From assembly GCF_000002985.6 (NCBI RefSeq), contig NC_003279.8:13082001-13146000 (forward strand): a stretch of 64,000 nt of DNA, given 5' to 3'. The notes under the pieces were generated by a model that was not told the origin of the DNA, did not search any database, and was given only the letters and a program-made list of their open reading frames with translations. The stretch comes from Caenorhabditis elegans. Its lineage: Eukaryota > Nematoda > Chromadorea > Rhabditida > Rhabditidae. The position numbers and the translations under genes were made by a program. Every line of letters starts with the position of its first letter. Position 1 is the first letter of the stretch. Shown here piece after piece: positions 27,779 to 39,122 of this stretch.

Positions 27779-28533
27779 ATTTGATTTCTAGTCCTCACCA
27801 AGAGATGCAACTGAGATCTGGATGGAAACAAATAGAACAAAATTTAGAAAGACACACTGAAAAGGAAGTTTCTTAAACTAGAAAACAATTGAAATTGGAA
27901 GTTGAAAAATAGCAATAAATTGCTAACCCAGAGAATCTATTCTGTTCTTATCGGTATTCACGCCAAGCGTCGTGTGGCAAAAACAACAATTAGCAATGGT
28001 TTCAAACATTTGGACTATGAGTTGAAAAAGTAATTGACATCAGAGATGACCGGCATTCGGAAAAAATTCAGAATTTTTTGGACAATTGTTTTTAGATTAA
28101 GATTTAGAAATTTCAATTCTGCACTGCGAAATTGAATGCATCTAGAATTAGCACGAAAAGTAAATAAATTTGGTTAGATAAATATATTGAGAAAACGAAA
28201 AATTATTTTGATCAGAAAAAGTATGACGCTTGGCAAGTTGGTAAAAATTCAGCAAATTCGGCAAACTTGCTATTTGCCGTTTTCAGCCGGAATTCGATTT
28301 GCAGAATAACAATTTCAGGCCTCCCTGATTAAAATATAACTCGGAACTGTCAAAAAGAAAGTTTTCGATCTCAAGAACTGGAACAACCAGCAAGTTTTTT
28401 TTGAGAAAAAAAAGAGAAAAAAAAATTTTATTACAAAAAAAAAAAAATCGAAAAGACAATCAATATGTTTATTTCTTATCCTCCAAAGATTCTTGAGCTT
28501 TTCTCTTTTCTGCAGTACTTTCAGTACCCTGAG

Positions 28534-30430
28534 CTAGTGTTTCAGTGTGTTTCTCAGATACGAGTTTTTCCTTATTGCTTCAACCATGGTATGATCGGTA
28601 ATATCGTAGTTTAAAAAAACTGAGCAACTCTCTTGTAGTTTCACTATTTTGCTGCTGATTTTGGTAGCAATATACTGAAATATGAATACAAATTGTTTCA
28701 ACTTGGGTTTAAAAACTATACAACATTTTCAAAAAATGTTGTCGTAACTAGGTTGAGAAATTTCAGAATTTTTCAGATGGTCACGTCCCCGACCCATTTT
28801 CGGAAAAAGTCTAGAATTGAGAAAACGTGTTTAAACGTTGTATCTCAAACTTGTTTGTATTGAAAAACGTATGTGTCTTTTTAAATTTGATAAAAATACA
28901 ATAATTTTATAATTTTCAGCTTTTACACGTGATTTTTCGACAAAAATAATTTTTAAGTTTTTGACAACTTTCTTCTCACTTTTGAAAAATGGGTCGGGGT
29001 CGGGGACGTGACTTCGACCAAAAAAATGGGGCGACCCACTTTACAGGCCGCTAGCGTGGAGGAAGCACGCGCCTGTGTGGTTTCGTTTGGGTAAGAGCCG
29101 GTGAATTATGTATTCACCAGACAGGAACTTCTTTCGCTTAAACTGTTAAATGTTGGTTTGATTAGTACCAACAGAAAGAGATACTTTGCAGAACTTCTAA
29201 GAAATAGTAGTTTTTTGAGTAGCAGTCAATTTACCGAGCGTCGACTGAATATCTTACACGTGGGAACATAGTAAAAAATTCTTCGTGAAACAACAAACCT
29301 CACAAAGTCCAATATTGCTTTTCAATTCCGCTCGGTCACTTCCTCTAATTAGTTTGATTGTGTGACCCGCCGAAGAGTCGACTTCATCTGTAAGATCTCG
29401 TCCAGCGCTGACCATTCTGTGGACAGCAGCAATGAAAACATCTTCTTTTCTGTCTTTTCCTAGTTCTCCGTAGAAAAGACCCTTTGTTACCATATTCCGT
29501 TCTTTTAACGCAGCCATTCGTGAATCATGATCTATTTGATTTTTTCCATTACCCAACTTGATTTCATTGGTTCTCTGCGTTTCGTTCAAAACAATGGCGT
29601 TGTTCTCTTCCGCTGTCTTCAAGACTTTCAGTCCAAATTGTTTCTTCTCGTTAAGACTCTCCTTTTGAAATCGTGTGTTCTGAATTGAGAATAAGTTTGT
29701 ATTTATAAAAATTGTAACTAATGTAAGGCTATTTTACTGTATATGGAAAAATGCATTTTGGGAGAATCGAGGATCAACTCACCTCCTTTTTCAACGCTTT
29801 GACGTTTGCAAGTATGATGTCCTCGCTGTGATTTTTTCTCTCCTGGGTCTGCTTCAGCATTTCTTGATCAATCTTCTCTCTCGTCAAAATTTCCTTGTTA
29901 TCCGCATCTTTTTGGTTTTTTAATGCCTCATCGGATCTCTGCATTGCTTCAATTTGTTCTTTTTGATTTGATTTTACGAGTTCATCCTCCCTTCTGTTGC
30001 TCTCAGTTTTTGTCGCTTGAAGCTGTTCCACGGCTGTCTGAATTTTATAAATATATAATTACCCGTGTTCCTAATTCGTGGGTCGAGACAAAAATTTGTT
30101 TTGAAATTTCTACTTGTTTTGCACATGTTTTTTTTATAAAGTCACCTGTCTCTGTCTATCTGCGCGTTCTTCCTCGGCTCTTCTCTGCGATAGTTCGGAG
30201 CTTCTCAAGTCACTCATACGCTGACGATTGTACGCTTCTTTTCGTTCCTGAGCCTCATATCGTCTTTTTTGCTCTTCATACTCCCGCTGTGCTTGTACAT
30301 CCCGTCGAGCTTGTGCTTCCTGTCCCGCTTGGAACTCCCGTTCTCTTTCCTCTTTCGCTTCCTGAAATATTTTTCTTGTTTTAGGAATAAAGAAATAGTC
30401 TCATACAGTGTCTGAGGGCGCATTCCCCAT
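28534..30430 (-). pseudogene. Type A coiled-coil gene with shortened last exon (338 aa frame)
   Basis: Exons 30430-30407 (8 codons), 30361-30146 (216 nt), 30037-29783 (255), 29679-29299 (381) and 28674-28534 (141). The first four match intact type A genes in length and sequence. The N-terminus MGNAPS fits an N-myristoylation site. The final exon lacks about 170 bp of the middle that paralogs have and then reads out of the family frame to an early TAG. The lost frame (ending QESLEDKK, like QASLKDKK in the paralog) is still legible downstream to about 28470. A shortened protein could be made, but loss of function is likely. It is head to head with the type B gene at 31637. Confidence 0.7.
28779..29012. 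repeat. MITE-like inverted repeat in a type A intron
   Basis: GGTCACGTCCCCGACCCATTTTC on the left is mirrored by AAAATGGGTCGGGGTCGGGGACGTGAC on the right, enclosing about 180 bp of AT-rich sequence. Non-coding, lies in the last intron of the 28534-30430 gene. Confidence 0.8.
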
Positions 30431-31636
30431 GCTTCCAGTACAATCTGAAAACTGAAACAGTTTTGAATTTCTCAATGGTTTCAACGAATATGGATGCTTA
30501 CAAAATAACGAGAACTCGAATTCAAATCAGGACTAAAATCAAAACGTATTCTATGAGTTAATTATATTCAAAAAAAGCAACGCGGAAAACAAATGAAATG
30601 AAATTTCGTTCGATAATAAACCATATATCAGAAGTTTAAGGGTTAGGAAGATGATGAAATTTAATTTACATACTCCTCATTCCTTATACCAATTTTCTTA
30701 TCTTGTTTCCTTTATAAAAATGCATTATATTCCTTATACTTATCGTCAAACAATTATTCACTTTTGCTACTTTTAAATGTGTTCTTAAAAACTCTTATCA
30801 TACATCCATTTCAGTTTTGAGATCGTTCGATGGTCGTCGGCAAAATTATTGAAGTTTTCATGAAATTCTGCTGGTCTGGCAAGAATAGGGGTGCAAGACT
30901 ATTAGAGACTGCAAGACTAATAGAGGAAATACGGTAGCCGAAAAATAGCCGCCCACCCCTGGTTAGCATGAAAAACGTGTCAGTAACAAATGAATTAAGA
31001 AGAAAACGCATTACATTGTTGCCGAAAAATTTGTTTCTAGCCAACCAAATAATCCAGGGGATCTATTCTTATACAAAATCGGGTCCGTACACCCACCCTA
31101 TAACTATGGTCGAAGTCTTTTTTGCAGAGTAATCTAAAAAATGGAAATAAAACAACTGGATAATCAAAAATTAGAATTTGAAAATTTAGAAGTATCAAAA
31201 AAATCAAGAAAACAGTTTCATAGAGTGCATTGAGGCAATTTAAAGTTATACACACTTCTTTCGTTCGTGGCAGTATTTTAAAAAAATATTAGTGTTAGCA
31301 ATATTATGAAAAACCTTTTCTATTCCTTATGACTCACCTATTCCTTATGACTTATGACTCAGCAACGACTTATACAGTTTCATTTATTATAAGGAATCCT
31401 CGATTATTCCATTTTGAAAAATGTCATTGCAATATTTGTTCTTGCTAATTGTAACTTCAAATATAAACAACTGTTACCAATATTCCATTCCATTCCAGCA
31501 TTCATGCAACCGTCTTTTTAGTATTTTTAGAATATTTTACATAATTTTATTATTAATTTTTTTTTGCTTCAAAATTCTTAAAAAAATAATCTTTAAAATT
31601 TAAGACAAAACCCTCCATAGGTGCAAAAAAGAGAAA
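30431..31636. promoter_or_regulatory. Divergent intergenic region of the second A/B pair
   Basis: Contains an orphan upstream module (about 30634-30813, ending AACTCTTATCATACATCCATTTCAG) and a second one at about 31289-31498 (GTGTTAGCAA, ATTCCTTATGAC, ATAAGGAATCC, TTGCTAATTGTAACTTC, ATAAACAACTG, CATTCCAG). In the second copy the TTATCA site is changed to TTACCA. No gene is supported between the two starts. Confidence 0.6.
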
Positions 31637-34434
31637 ATGAGTGACACCGACTACTATCGAGAACTGGAAGCTTCTGAACAACGATTGAGCGATTCTCGGG
31701 CTGCTAATCGAGAAAGTATCAGGTACGTTTTGCTTTGAGGTCCACAACAGGGCTGTGCAGCGATTGTTTTTGAAAAAGCCGCACAAAACTTCTTATTTCA
31801 ATATGATAATTTAACTTTTTTTAAATCCAAAATTAATATAGAAATGTAGAAAAAAGTTCGTTCCATCTTAAGAGAGCATTTATTTTTTTGGTTGTAAATC
31901 TTCAAAAATGTCTCAAATAGTGCCTGAAAGTTGCCGTTTGCCAAAAAAGTGACGCTTAACGGTTTTTCGGTAAACAACAACTTTAAAGCACTCTTTGAGG
32001 CATTTCTGCAGCTTTTCAACAAAAAATATTATTTTTTGATAGAACAAACATTTTTCAACGTTTCTATATTAATTTTGAGTTAAAAATTTGGATTATTATT
32101 TTTGAAATAAATAATTTTGTCTGTTTACCTTTAAAAAATGTTTCACAGCCCCACAACATCAGCAATACCAATTTCAGGACAGTGGAAGACAAAATATCTG
32201 ATGAGCGAGAGAAGCATGTGGCACGAATGTCGGAAAAAGAGAAGAAACATCATGAAAACATGTTACGACTTACGAATTCCAGCGCTGCAGAGAGGAAATC
32301 CGCAGAGGAAGCACATAGGAAATCGGTATGATCGTTATTAACAAAGTTATGAATTTAGCGCTTGTAGTTTAAGGCACACGTTCTTTTTAGGTAAGACTTC
32401 AATTAATTTTAAAATGTATTTTCAAGTTGGGTAGGCAATCTAGGTTCTTACTAAATCTTATATAAAGGGATAGTAGCGCCAGTGAGAAGAATGTTAAAAC
32501 ATGCTCGTATGGTGTCAAAATGACCAAATATCATAATAAACCTTTTCAAACATTTTTTGAAGTTTTTTTTTCACTGTCTAAAAAGTGACAATTACTCAGG
32601 TTTTGCCACTTATAATTTTTGGAAATCGACTAAAAAAAAATTGTCCTTCATTTTTTATACTGCAATTTTGTTTTAATTATTCGTATTAAAATATTGTTGG
32701 GGTCGGAACAAGCGATATTGCTTTAGATTTCCTCAAAAGCTCATACTTTTCAAAATTTTGACTGGAAATTATAAAAATTATACAAATTTTTGGAGTGGCT
32801 TCTTATGATATTTGATCGTTTTGGATCATTTTAAGTGTATTTAGACAATTTCCCTACTGGCGCTACTCCACCATTAAAAAATCATTAAAAGGTATTAAAA
32901 CTCGAATTCAATAACTTTAAACGAAGTTTGATCTCAATTTGTTTAACATTTGTGTACGCATTTCAATTTGGTCGGCATACAGCCTAGCTTTCTTTAAGAC
33001 AGCAGACCCACTTCGAAGAAAGGTTTTTTGCGAATTCTGTAAAAAAATCACGCGCTTTGAGATTTAAAAATTACTTTTTTTAGGTTGAACAACTCAAAGA
33101 AAAACACAAAAACGAAACGGAAAAGTTAGAAACGCAAATAAAAGAAATAAAAGAGAAGGGAGAAGAAGATGTTAGAAAAGTTGAGCTGCAACGTGCAAAT
33201 CTTGAAAAACAACGAACAGAAGCCCTTGACATCCATCTCGAAACGATGAAGGAACTCAATGAAAAAAAATTTGAAGAAATTAGACAACAGAGAAAAGAGC
33301 AAAATATCTTAAACGTGGAAGAGATGAAGGCGTTAAGGTAGGAGTTTCCTGATAGTGAGTACTTTTTGGTGTGAAATTCATCCAGTGTACAAATGCTGAA
33401 AAAAAATCAAAATTTTCAACTTTCAATTTGAATTTCCCGCTAGTTCAAACAAGCTTCGCAACTTCACCCATTGAAAATTACAATTTTTAGTACACGAAAT
33501 GCGATTGAGCACGAAACTCAAATGGGACTTATTGATGATACACAAAACATGATCTTAAGCCGAGAAAGCAGACAATCGAGCTTGACCTTAATTGGACATA
33601 TGATGAAAAGCATTGAAAGCGGTGATGCTATCTCAAGTCTTTTGCAAGAAATGAAAACTTATGTAAGCTTAGTAGTAACTGAAACTTCTTAATTAAAAAA
33701 TTCAGTGTGAAAACAGAGATCAATACTCTCCAACTGACATTAAAATAATGAAGAACATTTCGGCCGACATTGGAAAACACAGAGCGAAATGCGACTTCCA
33801 AAGGCAACAGCTCATAAGTAAAATTAATCTGGAAAGTAACGCAGACCCCCAAGTGGTTGATGGCTGTTTTGTGAGTTTGCATTCTCGTATAAAATTTGAA
33901 AAAAAAGGTTATGATGGGCCAGTTACGGAAAAAATTGTAGAATTACGTGTTTGTCAGACTAATATGCCTTCGGCGCATTGTCATTCTCTCTCCTCTGTCG
34001 TGATTAAAATATTGGCTCGTAAGTTCAGAACTAGGCAAGACGGCCAACTTTTGCTCAAGTTCATTCTTGCCCACCTCTCACCCAAACTGACCCCACTGGG
34101 TAGAACATTGAGAGTTCGATCAAGATTGCCTGGCCCAATGTTGACTTTACTATTGCACCAACAATATCCAACGTTCTCCAAAATCTGAATATTTCAAATT
34201 CAGGAAATGTCAATGAAAATGAAATGTTGCGTGGAGTCGAGTGACCTCCGTTCAGTTTGTACAACGTTGCCCCTTCTTGCTGCACAACAGGAGCATGCCC
34301 GTATTAGTGGAATTATAAACAAAATCGGCAGTTTGACCGATAACCTGGATGCTATCAATGTAGAAATTAAGACAAAATCAATTCAATGGAGCCGACGTAT
34401 AACAAATGCTTTGACGAATACAACAGGAAATTGA
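31637..34434 (+). CDS. Type B coiled-coil gene, intact (6 exons, 351 aa)
   Basis: Exons 31637-31722 (86 nt), 32178-32325 (148), 33084-33337 (254), 33491-33662 (172), 33706-33870 (165) and 34204-34434 (231, stop TGA) join in phase to 352 codons. Exon 1 has the family start (MSDTDYY...LEASEQRLSD), and exons 2-4 are Lys/Glu coiled coil. Exon 5 holds NADPQVVDGC, and exon 6 holds SVCTTLPLLAAQQEHARI. There is no signal peptide or membrane helix. Intron 2 contains a full copy of a palindromic repeat. The gene is head to head with the damaged type A gene at 28534-30430. Function unknown. Confidence 0.85.
32472..32867. repeat. Palindromic repeat family 1, copy a
   Basis: Starts GTAGCGCCAGTGAG and ends CTACTGGCGCTAC, with AT-rich internal sequence including TTGACTGGAAATTATAAAAA-like blocks. 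Another full copy is at 40399-40707 and partial copies begin at about 43903 and 50523. Found in a type B intron. Non-autonomous DNA element by form. Confidence 0.75.
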
Positions 34435-35196
34435 TTGAAGAATATGAATAATTGCTTTACCACTATTTGCTGAAAAGGAACTTGTACGAGCTCACTTTTA
34501 TGCATCCATATGAAATTAATTCCCCGGTCGACTTTTTTTTTAGTTGGCGGCATCCATTCTGCAGCCTGAGAGAAAACTTTAACTTTTTGAGAAACTGATC
34601 AGTTAATTATTATGAGGCTATTGTATCAGATGAGTAGATTAATTCCTACTTCAATTACTTAACTTGTTAGAATACAATTTGGAAAATGACACCAGCATAA
34701 AGTTATGTCCTCCGATTGTAGTTTGCCTTCAAGTTTAACCTGGTATAACATTTTTTGGTTAGAGGCCAAGCTCAAAGCCAAATCTAGTCATCTGATACAA
34801 CATTTTCGAAATATTCATTTGAACTCCCTAAGAAATCAAGTTTTTTCCCAAGATGCCAAACGGATGCCGCACAGTTTTCTACTCTTTCTTTTCTTTTAAT
34901 AATATAAAGTGTTGTGTTTTGTTTCATTTATAAAGCCGGCATCGGACAAAAATCTACTCGAGATTATTTTTGACTCTTCTTACTGAAAACAATGAGAGTT
35001 CAACAGTATTTTTCAACACTTTTTTCCACATATTTTGAAAAACTAGAAATTTTTCGAACTTACAAACTTACCATAGTAGATTTCTACTCTACGGCGATAA
35101 GCTTTTCCAATATGACTGTCAAGATTATACATTTTATTTCTTTACAACACAACGAAAAAGTTTGAATACTTTATTATAAGCCATTATAGAAAACCA
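34435..35196. other. Intergenic stretch, no gene seen
   Basis: AT-rich sequence between the 3' end of a type B gene and a minus-strand type C exon fragment. It shares short segments with 41860-42170 (for example GGCGGCATCCATTCTGCAGCCTGAGA against GCGGCATCCATTCTGCAACCTGAGA), indicating duplicated 3' flanks. No supported ORF. Confidence 0.5.
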
Positions 35197-35475
35197 TTAA
35201 TCTTCAACAGCACCACTACAGCATGTAAAAAAGTTCCAAACTACTATTTTCGATTGCGTTTACAGCATGGTTCTGTAGGGCAATCTCAAGAAGAATAACA
35301 ACAGCTAATGAAGATAAGAAGGCAATTTTCATTTTTTGATCATTTGAAAATTTTCCAGCAAAGCGCCCTCATCGGAGCTCACAAGCTGATTGGCAGTACC
35401 GATATCTAGAATTCTTGTTGCAATTTCCACCATATTTGCACTGCGCTTCTACAACGTCGTGCCCTTGCAGTTTTA
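35197..35475 (-). pseudogene. Fragment of a type C terminal exon
   Basis: Minus-strand similarity to the last exon of the 25492-27778 gene. It begins from the conserved end (TCTTCAACAGCACCACTACA on the plus strand) and runs back through the LAVDILLEIAL-like region, but carries internal indels and lacks all other type C exons. A second fragment of the same exon lies at 24500-24721. Confidence 0.75.
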
Positions 35476-35628
35476 GTATAAGAGAATTGTCACGAAAAAT
35501 TAGCAAACTTTATTTTAAAAATATCTGAAGAAAATAATAATTTATTTACAATTAACAAGCAAATTTTTGAGAAAAAAAAGAGAAAAAATACATTTATTAT
35601 AACACAGTTGAAAAGACAATCAAGATGT

Positions 35629-38324
35629 TCATTTCTTGTCCTTCAAAGATGCTTGAACTTTGCCTTTTGCTGCAACACTCGAATGATCCTTTCCAGTGCC
35701 AAGAGCTAGTGTTTCTCTTTGTTTTCTTAGATACGTTTCTGCGTGATTGGTTTGAGTGACAGCTGGTATCAATTTAATCATCTTTTTCAGGCTCTCACTT
35801 TCGGCTTGAACGTTTTGGAATAGGTTTAGCGATTCGGTATTCGAATCGTTTGATAACAAAGCTTGAAATTGTGCTAAATGTTTTTGAATCTCCCGTGCAG
35901 ACTCTTTAATCTCTTCAGCTTTTTTCTGCACTTGTTCAACCATGGAATGATCGGTGTTGTTGGAGTTTGAAATATCCAAGCAACTCTCTTGTAGTTTCAC
36001 TATTTTGTCATTGATCATGGAAATAATATGCTGCAATGTATAAATTACATAAATGGTTGTAGTTTTTGTAACTTACTAGGGAACCGTCAGAAGGTGCCCA
36101 TCGGACTTGCATATGAGACTTACGCCAGTCGATAGTGCATGTCTTAAAAGGGTTACTCGTGAATTTTTAGCGGCAAAACTCCAGAACCAAGCTCACGGCG
36201 GGCTCTCAAATATCCAAAAATAGCACTTTAACGAAACATTTCAGGGCCAATTTTCCAGTTTCACTTTGGTAGCTCATATCTCCGTAGATAATTTTTTTAC
36301 AGAAAAGTCATCAACTGATAAGTTGTTGATATTGTTGTAACGAACAAGTTTGTAGTTGAAAATTTTTTACCAACAATTTTTTGTTTGAGATAAAACAGCG
36401 TGAAGTGCGGCAACTGCAGTTGTTATTTTTATGCTGCTAATCCGTTTCTAATGATTTTCTCGCAAACAAAACTGTTTTGGTAAAAAACTTACAAATACAA
36501 ACTTGTTCTTTACATCAATATCAGCAACTTTTATGTTGATGACTTTTCTGTAAAAAATTTATCCGCGGAGATATGAGCTACCAAAGTGAATATGGAAAAT
36601 TGCTTCGTTAGATCGTTAAAGTTCTTCCTTACTGTTTTTTTAAAGATCTTTGAGAGCCCGCCGTGAGCTTGGTTCTGGAGTTTTGCAGCTAAAGACTCAC
36701 GAGTAACCGTTTTAATACATGCACTATCAAATGGCATAGGTCTCATATGCAAGTCCGATGGGCACCTTCTGACGGTTCCCTAGTTAGGTTCAAAAACAAA
36801 ACAAAATTCGAAATTTTTGCATGTTCCTTCAAACTGGTCCAGTTAATTGGTTAAAAACAAGCTTTCGTAACTGAGAAGACGAAGGCTGAGATGACGAGAA
36901 CATGTTTAGAGCGCATTTCAAAACTATGAGCTGGAGTAAGCTGTGTTTAGCGCTAGGTGGTCACCTCCGAAATCTGCTGGAAATTTCAACTGAGTTTTTT
37001 TACTGGCGTCTTACACCAATATTTTCTCCTTTACAAAAATATACTATGAAAAATCGGCAGTTTCTCCACTTTTTATTAACTGTTTTGAGTAGCAGTCAAC
37101 ATACCGAGCGTTGACTGAGTATGCATGGGACCGTAGTAAATAATTATCAGTGAAACAACAAACCTCACAAAGCTCAATATCGCCTTCCAAATCCGATCCT
37201 CCACTTCCGGTCGTTAGTTTGAATGTGTGATCCGCCAAAGAGTCGACTTTGCCTGTAACATCTCGTCCAGCGCTGATCATTCTCTTGACAACAGCAATGA
37301 AAACAGCTTCTTTTCTGTCTTTCTCCCGTTCTTGGTTGACGCACATCTTTGTTGCCATACTCCTTTCTTCTAGCTCATAAACTCGTGAATCATGATCTAT
37401 TTGATTTTTTTCATTACCCAACTTGATTTCATTGGTTCTCTGCGTTTCGTTCAAAACAATGGCGTTGTTCTCTTCCGCTGTCTTCAAGACTTTCAGTCCA
37501 AATTGTTTCTTCTCGTTATGACACTCCTCTTGAAATCGGGTGTTCTGAATTTAAAAATAGTCTTATATTATGAAATTTTTCGCATTTCCATATGTAGTAC
37601 CACGTGGACATATGCGTTTTGGGAAGAAGCTATGTAGGTTCAACTCACCTCCTCTTTCCGCGCTTTGACGTTTGAAAATATGCTCTCCTCGATGCGATTT
37701 TTATTCTGCTCGGTCTGTTTCCGCATTTCTTGATCAATCTTCTCCCTTGTCATCATTTCCTTATTATCCGCATCTTTTTGGTTTCTCAATGCCTCATCTG
37801 ATCTTTGCATTGCTTCGTAATATTCTTTTTGATGTGATTTGACGAGTTCATCCTCTCTCTTATTGTTCTCAATTTTTGTCTCATGTAACTGTTTCACGGC
37901 TTCCTGAACTTGAACAATTGATGATTTACCCAGACAATTGTTTTATTATTAATTCTTACTGATTTTGCACATATCTTACTTATAAAATCACCTGTCTTTC
38001 TCTATCTGCGCGTTCTTCCTCGGCTCTTCTCTGCGATAGTTCGGAGCTTCTCAAGTCACTCATACGCTCACGATAGTACGCTTCTTTTCGTTCCTGAGCC
38101 TCATATCGTCTTTTTCGCTCTTCATACTCCCGTTGTGCTTGTGCTTGTGCTTCCTGTTGAGCTTATGCTTCCCGTTTAGCTTTTGCTTCTCGTTGAGCTT
38201 GGATCTCCCGGTTTTTTTGTATTCTCCTATCCTGAAATAACTTGTTTGTTTTGAAAATAAAGAGGTAATCCCATACCTTATGCCCAGTGACAACATTGAC
38301 CATATCCTCTAAGAAGCCCAGCAT
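35629..38324 (-). pseudogene. Type A coiled-coil gene with a nonsense codon in exon 2
   Basis: Exons 38324-38277 (16 codons), 38231-37992 (240 nt), 37903-37649 (255), 37544-37164 (381) and 36030-35629 (402) total 442 codons with normal splice sites. In exon 2 an in-frame TAA at 38165-38163 replaces the CAA seen in the paralog (GAAGCATAAGCT against GAAGCACAAGCT), stopping translation after 38 residues. The rest of the frame is intact, so the change is recent or translation restarts at a later Met (RMSDLRSS). The N-terminus (MLGFLEDM) lacks the MG start of its relatives. Intron 4 holds a 708-bp palindromic element. It is head to head with the intact type B gene at 39123. Confidence 0.8.
36076..36783. 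mobile_element. 708-bp foldback/MITE element with long inverted repeats
   Basis: Begins CTAGGGAACCGTCAGAAGG and ends CCTTCTGACGGTTCCCTAG. The inverted similarity extends for well over 100 bp (TGCCCATCGGACTTGCATATGAG and its mirror), and a second inner pair is present near 36290-36540. Flanked by TTA on both sides (36073-36075 and 36084-like position 36784-36786), a possible 3-bp duplication. No transposase is encoded. Confidence 0.85.
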
Positions 38325-39122
38325 TCCGAAGCAATCTGAAACTGTAAAATAAAAACCGACATCGTGAAGCCTACAATTTTTTTCAATTTAACAAAACATG
38401 TTTGCACTACGATACTGTACGATTCCGGTAGGGCCGGTAGAACTTATAGTTTGCTAGTGGACTTCAGATAATGCATGAAAAGTGAACTTGTGTATTTTCA
38501 AATTAATAGTAAGTATCTATAATGCACACCTGAACTCAAATATATATGAAACGTTTAGGTGTTAGCAATATACGCGTATGAGAAAAGTTGATGCCTCTTC
38601 CTTATGACATGTGGCAACAATTTATACAGTTTCACTTATTATAAGGAATTCACGATTCTTCCTTCTTGAAAATGTCATCAAAATGTTTTCTTGCTAACCA
38701 TAACTACAAGTATATACAACTGTTATCAATATTCGTTTATTTATGAAGTTTGATGTTTTCAGACAACTTTGAATCTGATAAAGCATTAAAAAAATCAACT
38801 ACAGCAGCTTTAAACAAATGTTGGTGTTAGCAATGCGATGAAAAAGGATTTCTATTCCTTATGGCATGTGGCAACGACTTATACAGTTTCATTAATTATA
38901 AGGAATCCTCGATTATATTTTTTGGAATCTGTCATTGCAATATTTGTTCTTGCTAATTGCAACTTCAAATATAAACAACTCTTATCAATGTTCCATTTCA
39001 TTTCAGTATTCCTTCGGTTTTCCACATTTACAAACTATCTAACATAATTTTATTATTAATTTTTTTGTGGTACAGAATTTTCAAAATTTAGGACGACCAC
39101 TCTATAGGTGCAGAAAAAGAAA
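38325..39122. promoter_or_regulatory. Divergent A/B promoter with two tandem upstream modules
   Basis: Two copies of the conserved module lie in tandem. One is at about 38552-38762 (AACTGTTATCAATATTCG) and one at about 38822-39006 (AACTCTTATCAATGTTCC then ATTTCATTTCAG). Both contain TTAGCAA, TTCCTTAT, TATAAGGAAT and TTGCTAA in that order. It lies between a minus-strand type A gene and a plus-strand type B gene. Confidence 0.65.

Noticed and set aside
36531-36752. 73-residue ORF in the palindromic element
   Set aside because: It lies across the inverted arm, has no homolog-like pattern and no promoter; a by-product of the palindrome.
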